DNA of 64,000 bases from assembly GCA_010157825.1 (NCBI GenBank), contig VFSE01000161.1, positions 372,001 through 436,000 of the forward strand. Reading direction: 5' to 3'. This DNA is from Vickermania ingenoplastis. Lineage: Eukaryota > Euglenozoa > Kinetoplastea > Trypanosomatida > Trypanosomatidae. Positions 53,156-61,308 of the stretch are shown here, in pieces. Under the pieces are notes generated by a model. That model was not told the origin of the DNA. It saw only the letters and a program-made list of their open reading frames with translations, and ran no database searches. The position numbers and the translations under genes are program-made. Positions within the stretch are counted from its first letter, which is position 1; each line of letters begins with the position of its first letter.

Positions 53156-56149
53156 ATGAGTGCCGACACCATATTCGCCGAGGTGTCTCCCACACGCCTA
53201 GTCCCTACAGAACAGGATCTGCACCTCTACGAACGCAGTATGTCACCATGTATCGCTGGAAGCGACCAAAGTTGTGAACAATCCAGCATGCCAGTCGAAA
53301 AGAATAGCGGACACTTCAGTTTCATCCACTCGGCACCATTGACTGACAATCCTACGACGACGAAGGACTCTCCTATGCCCGCACGCTTAGGAAGAGCCAG
53401 TTCCTCCACCACTTCCTTCCACACCGATAGGAAAATTGAGGGCGCCAGGTCATCGCCGGAGCGCGAAGGCACTCCTGATGCTGTGGTGTCGACGCCGCCG
53501 GAAACCCCAGCTGACGGCAGCGCTTTGAAGGCAGACGAAGAAGTTGAGGGCGCCAGGTCATCGCCGGAGCGCGAAGGCACTCCTGATGCTGTGGTGTCGT
53601 CGCCGCCGGAAACCCCAGCTAACGGCAGCGCTTTGAAGGCAGACGAAGAAGTTGAGGGCGCCAGGTCATCGCCGGAGCGCGAAGGCACTCCTGATGCTGT
53701 GGTGTCGACGCCGCCGGAAACCCCAGCTGACGGCAGCGCTTTGAAGGCAGACGAAGAAGTTGAGGGCGCCAGGTCATCGCCGGAGCGCGAAGGCACTCCT
53801 GATGCTGTGGTGTCGACGCCGCCGGAAACCCCAGCTGACGGCAGCGCTTTGAAGGCAGACGAAGAAGTTGAGGGCGCCAGGTCATCGCCGGAGCGCGAAG
53901 GCACTCCTGATGCTGTGGTGTCGTCGCCGTCGGAAACCCCAGCTGACGGCAGCGCTTTGAAGGCAGACGAAGAAGTTGAGGGCGCCAGGTCATCGCCGGA
54001 GCGCGAAGGCACTCCTGATGCTGTGGTGTCGACGCCGCCGGAAACCCCAGCTGACGGCAGCGCTTTGAAGGCAGACGAAGAAGTTGAGGGCGCCAGGTCA
54101 TCGCCGGAGCGCGAAGGCACTCCTGATGCTGTGGTGTCGACGCCGCCGGAAACCCCAGCTGACGGCAGCGCTTTGAAGGCAGACGAAGAAGTTGAGGGCG
54201 CCAGGTCATCGCCGGAGCGCGAAGGCACTCCTGATGCTGTGGTGTCGACGCCGCCGGAAACCCCAGCTGACGGCAGCGCTTTGAAGGCAGACGAAGAGGC
54301 AGAGGGCGCCAGGTCATCGCCGGAGCGCGAAGGCACTCCTGATGCTGTGGTGTCGTCGCCGCCGGAAACCCCAGCTGACGGCAGCGCTTTGAAGGCAGAC
54401 GAAGAAGCAGAGGGCGCCAGGTCATCGCCGGAGCGCGAAGGCACTCCTGATGCTGTGGTGTCGTCGCCGCCGGAAACCCCAGCTGACGGCAGCGCTTTGA
54501 AGACAGACGAAGAAGTTGAGGGCACCAGGTCATCGCCGGAGCGCGAAGGCACTCCTGATGCTGTGGTGTCGACGCCGCCGGAAACCCCAGCTGACGGCAG
54601 CGCTTTGAAGGCAGACGAAGAAGTTGAGGGCGCCAGGTCATCGCCGGAGCGCGAAGGCACTCCTGATGCTGTGGTGTCGTCGCCGCCGGAAACCCCAGCT
54701 GACGGCAGCGCTTTGAAGGCAGACGAAGAGGCAGAGGGCGCCAGGTCATCGCCGGAGCGCGAAGGCACTCCTGATGCTGTGGTGTCGACGCCGCCGGAAA
54801 CCCCAGCTGACGGCAGCGCTTTGAAGGCAGACGAAGAGGCAGAGGGCGCCAGGTCATCGCCGGAGCGCGAAGGCACTCCTGATGCTGTGGTGTCGTCGCC
54901 GCCGGAAACCCCAGCTAACGGCAGCGCTTTGAAGGCAGACGAAGAAGTTGAGGGCGCCAGGTCATCGCCGGAGCGCGAAGGCACTCCTGATGCTGTGGTG
55001 TCGACGCCGCCGGAAACCCCAGCTGACGGCAGCGCTTTGAAGGCAGACGAAGAAGTTGAGGGCGCCAGGTCATCGCCGGAGCGCGAAGGCACTCCTGATG
55101 CTGTGGTGTCGTCGCCGCCGGAAACCCCAGCTGACGGCAGCGGTTGGAAGGCAGACGAAGAAGTTGAGGGCGCCAGGTCATCGCCGGAGCGCGAAGGCAC
55201 TCCTGATGCTGTGGTGTCGACGCCGCCGGAAACCCCAGCTGACGGCAGCGCTTTGAAGGCAGACGAAGAAGTTGAGGGCGCCAGGTCATCGCCGGAGCGC
55301 GAAGGCACTCCTGATGCTGTGGTGTCGTCGCCGCCGGAAGCCACAGCTGGGTACTGCGCTTGGGCGATACTCGAGGAATCCGGCGATGGAGCTCAGCAGC
55401 CTGTTTTTCTATCGTGTGGTACTGCTAAATCACAGGCGACGACAAAAGCAAGAACTAGATGGGACTTGTACGAGCGCATGGATGCTGTCCCAGTTTGTGG
55501 TGAAACACCTCGACCATATATGAGAACGAACCTCTGGCGTCATGAACCATTTAAGGAATTCGATAGCCGCTCTAAGTCGCGATCTCCTGCTTGTGTAGCG
55601 GGACAGCTGGCGGAGTCGTATGACGCACGTATCGCGAATTTGCAACGGGAGATTGAGGCAGTACGTCAACGCCGGGCGGAGCTAGATTCTCATCGGCATC
55701 GCCCAGCTCCGAAAGTCGGTAAAAGCGCTGACACACACAAGCGCAATCGAAAATTTATCGAAGTTCCGAAACTGTACGACGGTACCGCACTTGGGCGAAG
55801 CGCTGAACCGTCTGTTTGTTGTAGAAGTGTGTCCAGTGACTTTTTGGTGCGGGGCCCGTTGGAAGGGCGCCGGAAGTCTGTCCGCACAGCGCACCGGCGA
55901 GCTGCTGATCATCCACGTGAGGATTCGGCGGCGCTTCTTGGCGGGTACCTTGGCTGTGACGCCCCGAAGGTGTACTCGTTCCCTCGAGAAAAGCGTTTTT
56001 TGCCGCTGGTGCGGGACGGAATGGACTTCTTCATTGACTGCTCGGTGATATACGTACCGAGAAGTGGAAGCTCCAAGGGTGATGTGCGCAAGTTCAATAC
56101 CCCTGGTCCTGGTTCCTACATGCCCCGGTATAGCAACCTATCACATTAG
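53156..56149 (+). CDS. 36-residue tandem-repeat protein with C-terminal PGPGSY (SHIPPO-like) motif
   Basis: A 997-residue protein. After about 94 unique residues come 17 full copies and one degenerate copy of a 36-residue unit, consensus EGARSSPEREGTPDAVVS followed by TPPETPADGSALKADEEV. Each unit is acidic, disordered and carries four SP/TP sites. The unique C-terminal 270 residues have a short coiled-coil helix (ARIANLQREIEAVRQRRAEL) and a basic stretch. They end in FNTPGPGSYMPRYS, the PGPGxY motif of STPGR/SHIPPO proteins, which bind or line microtubules in flagella. Function is otherwise unknown, but a cytoskeletal or flagellar spacer protein is a reasonable inference. The first ATG is 53156. 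Copy number here may be affected by assembly. Confidence 0.8.
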   Translation: MSADTIFAEVSPTRLVPTEQDLHLYERSMSPCIAGSDQSCEQSSMPVEKNSGHFSFIHSAPLTDNPTTTKDSPMPARLGRASSSTTSFHTDRKIEGARSSPEREGTPDAVVSTPPETPADGSALKADEEVEGARSSPEREGTPDAVVSSPPETPANGSALKADEEVEGARSSPEREGTPDAVVSTPPETPADGSALKADEEVEGARSSPEREGTPDAVVSTPPETPADGSALKADEEVEGARSSPEREGTPDAVVSSPSETPADGSALKADEEVEGARSSPEREGTPDAVVSTPPETPADGSALKADEEVEGARSSPEREGTPDAVVSTPPETPADGSALKADEEVEGARSSPEREGTPDAVVSTPPETPADGSALKADEEAEGARSSPEREGTPDAVVSSPPETPADGSALKADEEAEGARSSPEREGTPDAVVSSPPETPADGSALKTDEEVEGTRSSPEREGTPDAVVSTPPETPADGSALKADEEVEGARSSPEREGTPDAVVSSPPETPADGSALKADEEAEGARSSPEREGTPDAVVSTPPETPADGSALKADEEAEGARSSPEREGTPDAVVSSPPETPANGSALKADEEVEGARSSPEREGTPDAVVSTPPETPADGSALKADEEVEGARSSPEREGTPDAVVSSPPETPADGSGWKADEEVEGARSSPEREGTPDAVVSTPPETPADGSALKADEEVEGARSSPEREGTPDAVVSSPPEATAGYCAWAILEESGDGAQQPVFLSCGTAKSQATTKARTRWDLYERMDAVPVCGETPRPYMRTNLWRHEPFKEFDSRSKSRSPACVAGQLAESYDARIANLQREIEAVRQRRAELDSHRHRPAPKVGKSADTHKRNRKFIEVPKLYDGTALGRSAEPSVCCRSVSSDFLVRGPLEGRRKSVRTAHRRAADHPREDSAALLGGYLGCDAPKVYSFPREKRFLPLVRDGMDFFIDCSVIYVPRSGSSKGDVRKFNTPGPGSYMPRYSNLSH
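53438..55330 (+). repeat. 108-bp coding minisatellite, about 17.5 copies
   Basis: In-frame tandem array with period 108 bases: the codon GAG of the first unit is at 53438 and that of the last at 55274, 17 periods later. Copies differ by few bases. Variable sites include TCGACG versus TCGTCG (ST/SS), GAC versus AAC (D/N), GTT versus GCA (V/A) and single changes in units 5, 10, 11 and 16. Because the array has no stops in several frames it creates long false ORFs, including one of 705 codons on the minus strand. Confidence 0.95.
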
Positions 56150-56388
56150 ACGTATGCCGACCGGTATCGACCTGTAACGGATGCATTCTAGATCATTACC
56201 CAAACATCTTTCTCTACCTCCCTCGCAGGTAGCACACACCATATGAGCACGAGTTGCTCTCTCGCCGCGGAAAGAGCGGGACTTCATATCCTACACATAC
56301 GATTGAAAGATATATTCCCCTTTTTATTCATGTACAACTTCTCTTTTTGTGTGACACATTACCTTTACAAATTGAAGCCATTTAGATT

Positions 56389-56661
56389 ATGGAGGAGTAC
56401 GAGGGGACATTGGCAATCAGGCTCATTGGATGGCCGTCGCTCGTCATCGCCTGTAGTCTCTTCTCTTTTCTCACCTATTGCTTTCTTTCCAGTATGCTGT
56501 CTCTCCCAGCTACCTCGTCGGAGGCTCGATCGTCCCGCACGTTGCACGACAGCGATGAGTATGCCCTGTTTCTCACGCTGTGGCCAGGGTTCGCCGCTCC
56601 GTTGCTGTACGTCTTCACACACGCTGGGTGGCTGGGGTGGAAGTTCTTTCGCCACAATTAG
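56389..56661 (+). CDS. PIGY: PIG-Y-like subunit of GPI-GlcNAc transferase
   Basis: A 90-residue protein with two hydrophobic spans, about residues 10-37 (IRLIGWPSLVIACSLFSFLT) and 59-84 (LFLTLWPGFAAPLLYVFTHA), separated by a short polar loop. The end GWLGWKFFRHN, directly followed by the stop, closely resembles the C-terminus of animal PIG-Y (WMGIKLFRHN). PIG-Y is likewise a small hairpin protein of about 71 residues. PIG-Y/Eri1 is a regulatory subunit of the complex that transfers GlcNAc to phosphatidylinositol at the ER, the first step of GPI-anchor synthesis. GPI anchors cover trypanosomatid surfaces, so the gene is expected. Start ATG 56389 is the first of the frame. The match is by memory of the family and should be verified with a profile search. 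Confidence 0.75.
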   Translation: MEEYEGTLAIRLIGWPSLVIACSLFSFLTYCFLSSMLSLPATSSEARSSRTLHDSDEYALFLTLWPGFAAPLLYVFTHAGWLGWKFFRHN

Positions 56662-57009
56662 GGCAGTTGTTATGGAGCTAGCTTCTGACGAAGACTTCCT
56701 ACTGTGGGACCGGTGGTACAGAACAGAAAGGATTGCTTTTTGCTGTGTTACAAGCCAGACGCCTTCGCGCGAAGTACATTGACGCGTAGGAAACGTCTTT
56801 TTATCTCCGTTTGCCGTGTCGGCCAAAGGATGCAACTCACGTTGGCAAAACATTATTGTGTGCGCTATGCCGCAAATAATAATAATAATAATAGTAATAG
56901 TAATAAATAAAATAAAACAAAATAGTGATACATCTGGTCTTGTTGCTCTGTATTTTATTGATGGAACCCACTTTCGTAGCTATTTTCTCGATTAGTAGAG
57001 GAGTTATAA
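56662..57009. other. Intergenic region with AAT repeat
   Basis: Spacer with an AAT/AGT repeat at 56874-56911 and an otherwise AT-rich flank up to the HECT gene. No additional gene seen. Confidence 0.5.
56874..56911 (+). repeat. AAT/AGT trinucleotide microsatellite
   Basis: About twelve units, AAT in the first part and interrupted by AGT later, about 100 bases before the HECT gene start. Confidence 0.7.
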
Positions 57010-60000
57010 ATGGCACACACGTCTAGCCACGACGCCGATTTCGAGACGCTCTCGGATGTATGCACCACTCTGGTGGTCGGCGAGTCGGAGGGTTTCCTTC
57101 TCATCCCCGACATCGTGCCGCGGCTCCAGGGTGCGTTAAAGGGAGACAAGAAAAGCGGAGACCTGCTTGCCATGGGCGCCCGTGCGCTGGCGCTTTTAGT
57201 GGACAACTTCCGGGAAACGATTCCAATGATGGACAAGACAGACAGGGAAGCCGTGCGGTGGTGTCTCAAGAGGGTGTACCACTTGGTTCCCTCGGTCCTT
57301 ACCACTAACGAATCAAAGCTGGTGTTTGAGCGTCTCACGCTGATCGATCTTATTGAGGAGCTCCTAAAGTGCCTTTCCGCGGGACAGAAAACGCCGTTTC
57401 TGGAGTCTCTTCTCCCAACGGTCGAGGAGCAGCTCGTATTCTGCCAGCGTGCTGCCCGTCTGTCCGAGTGGGTAGCATGCAAAGGGCTTCATCATTGCAT
57501 GCTGCTTTCGCGGAGCGGAAAGCTGTGCAGAGAAGAACACGTCTGCATGCTAGAGCAAATGCTGCTAGAACAGCTACAGACACTTGCAACAAGCAGCAAG
57601 GTAGATTATGATTGGGATGAATTGCTGCGCTCGGTCACCTTCGGCCTGGTGACCCTCCGACGACAGACCCACAACCCTTCCAACGAAGACAAAAGAGCAC
57701 GCAAACGTCCGCGAGAGGCGAGCCGCGGAGAGGCGCAGGACACATTTTACATCGCCTTGGTGCCGTTGCTGCTTCATTTGCTGGTTTCTGTAGGGAAAAC
57801 GTGCCCTGAGTCTCGTCTTCATCTGCTACTGGCCTGTGCCGAAGCTATTCTCGTCTATCCTCTTGAAGTGCGGATAGACACGGAGACACACGTAGAGGCT
57901 CTAACGTTCGTGCAGTCCGTCCTCCGCACCCAGACGCAGAGAAGCGTATTCTTCTCAGATCCTTTCGCGAAACGTGGCAGCTCCGGTGATTCTTTCCGTG
58001 AGCGGCTGGATGACTCCAGTGAACGGAACAGCTTGCCCAGTCTGCAATGGATTTTGCCTTCCCTTACATTTTGCGCGTTGGAGCTGCTTGCTAAACTGCT
58101 GGGGGGCCACCCCGTTGTGGAACCCGATTACATTTGGGCCTTCCGTGGCGACGGCGATACGTATTTTCTTTACCGCAGGAAGCACCGCCTTCTCCTGACA
58201 CAGAGCTTTCTTTCGGGGTCCAGCGATGTGCACCTCCCTGGTCTGAAGCGCACGGTAGATTTGATTCGCCTGACGGATCAGGTAGCGTCTTTTGGTCATT
58301 TCGTTTGCCCCGTTCACTTTCAGCCCGTTCCCTGCGATCAGAAGTTAAAAGGCCACATGCTCGCCGTGAGTCAACGTGGAGAACAGGTGGCCCTAGGCAT
58401 CTTATCCTCGTATAAATCGCACCACGAGCTTAACGACGTTCTCCGGATCCTTTCTTTTGGTGTCACACCTGTGGCACAATTGGCAAAGATGGTTCACTTA
58501 CATCTAGTGTGCTGCGCTGCTCCTGAGGACTGCGAGACCATTAGGGCGCCTTTTCGGGACTTGGCAGCGAGTGGGGCAGCCGCCGAACTCGAATCGGTGA
58601 CGGAGCGCCTGTTGCGCCGAGACGAGCGCTGGGGGAAGGTACTGTTGAATGCCGGCGTCGCTGACGCCATGACACAAGCTACACGAGCTCCACCAGTGCG
58701 GGTCGATTCTGATGGTAAAAAAAATAATATTTCTGCGGTGCCGTCGAAGCGGGTATCACCGGTGATGGAGATGCTGCAACAAACTAAGGAGCTGATGAGG
58801 ACGGCGGAAGGTTTGCCCCCACTGCCGCTCACTACCGAAGGACTGGTTCGTCGTGTTGGCAGCGGAGACAACGAGGCACTATCTCAGTTTGTTGACTTGT
58901 GTAGCACTGGATCTCTCTCTGCAGATGTGGTGCATAGCGTTCTAGAGGACAGCGCTCGGCGGTCTGCCCTTGTACCACTTGTGGAGTCATGGCTCAGCCG
59001 CGAGTTACATACGATCACTCTGGAAGGGGAGAAACACCAACTTGTTCCCACAGTGGTGCAGCACGAAGCTGCATCTGTGTTTATTTGCCAGAATACAGAG
59101 AGTGGCGCTGCCGCCAGATGCCCCAACGGGCACGCTCTCTCGATATACCATGGAGTGGAGTGGGTGTGTGACGCCTGCCACAAACAGACCGCCTACGGGT
59201 CGTACGCGTGCAGGGTGTGCAACTACGATATGTGCTACGCATGCTTGGAGAAATCATCGCGCTGCATTCCGGTGAGTTGCACCGCCACTCTTGCCGATAT
59301 CGTCTCTACCTGGCGCCAACTGCGGGCGATCGACGACGCCAGCGGCAACCCTTCGGGTTGTGGTTGTTCTTTCGATGGGGTGGCGTTCGATGATACGGGA
59401 CTCCTTCCTCTGGTGGTCCCAGCTCACCTTCATCCACATATTCACTTGACCCAAGAGAAGGAGGAAGCCACAGTGCCGTGCAGGTGCGAGTCCACCCGTC
59501 CGACATTGTTGTACAACAACCATGCAGTTTCTGAGTGGACCACGCTTGCTATCCTTCTGGATGCTGTTGGTGAAGACCTGTTCCGTGAGCTGGGTGGACC
59601 AAAGCTAGGCCTTTATGGCGCTATTGAGAACGTGGCGACGTCGATTGCACTTTGCGGCGGCGCAGGTCTCCCTCCGCGCCTGCAGGAAATACTCGTCGGT
59701 CTGCATCGTTGTCTTTCCAGCGCGGATAAGAAGGAAATCTGCCACTTCATGGCGGTGCGGTGCCACAGATACGCCCGTCAATGCCTGAATAACGCCCACG
59801 TAATGTTTCCTGGGGCAGTACACGGTGAGGAAACGGTAGGCATCACAAAGACGGCGGTATCGCGCGATAACAAGATGAGCTTGGCCGCATCCATATGTGT
59901 CACGCTTTTAAAAGCACCCCCGCTCTCCCACAAGGTTGAATTTAGCTTCATAGAAGAGGTGGGCACCGGCAACGGGCCGACGCAGGAGGTGTATGCCGAA

Positions 60001-60916
60001 TTCTGCCGTCTCTTCACGGAAAGCGAACACTTTCAACGTGTGTGGTACCAACGGGATGATGGCACTTGCTTCTCGTGTCCTAGCAACTCGGTCAAGTGCT
60101 TCTCACCGTTTTTCTCTCGGCGCTGCATGCGGCCGTGGCTTCGTCGACGACTACGTCATTGAAGTACCGATGCACCCTGCTGTCTGGACGCTTGTAAGAG
60201 CAGGTGCGGCCGTGGCGGCGCCCTTCCAGCAGTCCCGCGAAGAAGCGCTCTGGGAACTGTTGGAAGTACTGGATGAGACGCTCTGCCGCTCCTACCGACA
60301 TATTTTGTCTGCCTCTTCTGCGGAGCTGCAAGACTTGGGCTTAGTGGATGAGAAGGGAGAACCCGTTACGCCAGCAACAGCGCCACGTTACGTACAGTGG
60401 CTGCTGCTGAGCCATTTCGAGTCCACCTTGGCAAACGCGAGCTACTTTGCATTGGGGCTAAGCACGTGTGTCGACCTCAATCTCTTCTGGTTTCTTTCCA
60501 ACACGGAGCTGAATGAAATATTCTGTGGCGCAGCGGTGGAGGATCTCTCAGAGAAGTTGTTTACTGAGGAGGAGCTACGCAGCATGGTGGAAGCGGCTCA
60601 CGGCTACGAGGCCGGGTCCCCTATTGTCGCGCAGATGATTTCTATAGTCAGCAATACCTTCTCTCGTGAAGAGCAGCAGAACTTCATTGAGTTTCTTACT
60701 GGTGTACCCCGTCTTCCAGTCAATGGTCTTCGAGGCCTTGCACGGAAAATCACAGTGGTGAAGAAGGAAATGGAGGGGGACAAGGAGGAGACGCTGCCTT
60801 CCTGCAGCACTTGCTTCTTGTACTTGAAGTTGCCCCCTTACAGTTCTGCAGCGGTGATGAGACAACGCTTGCTCCTCGCTGTGACAGAGGGGAGGAGAAA
60901 TTTTAGCTTATCGTAG
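57010..60916 (+). CDS. HECT E3 ubiquitin ligase with zinc finger, one frame break
   Basis: About 1,300 codons in two frames, 57010 to about 60112 and then to 60916. The N-terminal 600 residues are helical and not recognised; residues about 225-240 carry a basic patch (KRARKRPREASRGE). A C1-like/ZZ-type finger lies at about residues 704-755: CPNGHALSIYHGVEWVCDAC, then YACRVCNYDMCYAC. The HECT domain begins near 970 with FSFIEEVGTGNGPTQEVYAE, close to TRIP12/UPL3 ligases. After the break GAACGRGFVDDYVIEVPMHP continues it, and LPSCSTCFLYLKLPPYSS contains the catalytic cysteine (codon 60812-60814; family form LPxxxTCxxxLxLPxY). The enzyme forms a thioester with ubiquitin before passing it to a substrate. 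The break is at T5 (60109-60113), apparently one base too long. Confidence 0.87.
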
Positions 60917-61308
60917 TGAAAATGGCTGCCACTCGGTAAGCGACACAGAACAGAAAAAAAAAAAAAACGAGTACAGCAAGATGAACGGAGCCGTGTCTTC
61001 GACTGCCTTACCTGAAGACGCCCCTGGTTAAGCCGCCGCTAGGTATTTTCACCTATTTCGAATTAAATAAAAAAAAATGAAATAAACCAACAAAAAAAGA
61101 TGAAAAAAAATAATCTACTGATTTTTCTCTGATATATAAACTTCGTCCTCAGAGAAATGTGCCACAATTTATACCCATGTTCACCACTATTTTGCACTTG
61201 TCTTTGCCGTTGCACCTAACCACAAAGAATCAGTAGGGCAACATTAATCGCAAGAAAGAAAAATACACTGGGAGACTTCCTTTCCTGTGCCGAAGCCACA
61301 CATAGGCC
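60917..61308. other. Intergenic region
   Basis: Spacer with A15-16 near 60955-60967 and AT-rich DNA at 61050-61140, then a mixed stretch before AP-1 gamma. No gene seen. Confidence 0.5.

Noticed and set aside
53227-55344. 705-codon open frame on the minus strand over the repeat array
   Set aside because: It mirrors the 108-bp repeat, which lacks stops in that frame; it has no own start context, and the plus-strand protein has unique flanks and a PGPGSY end.
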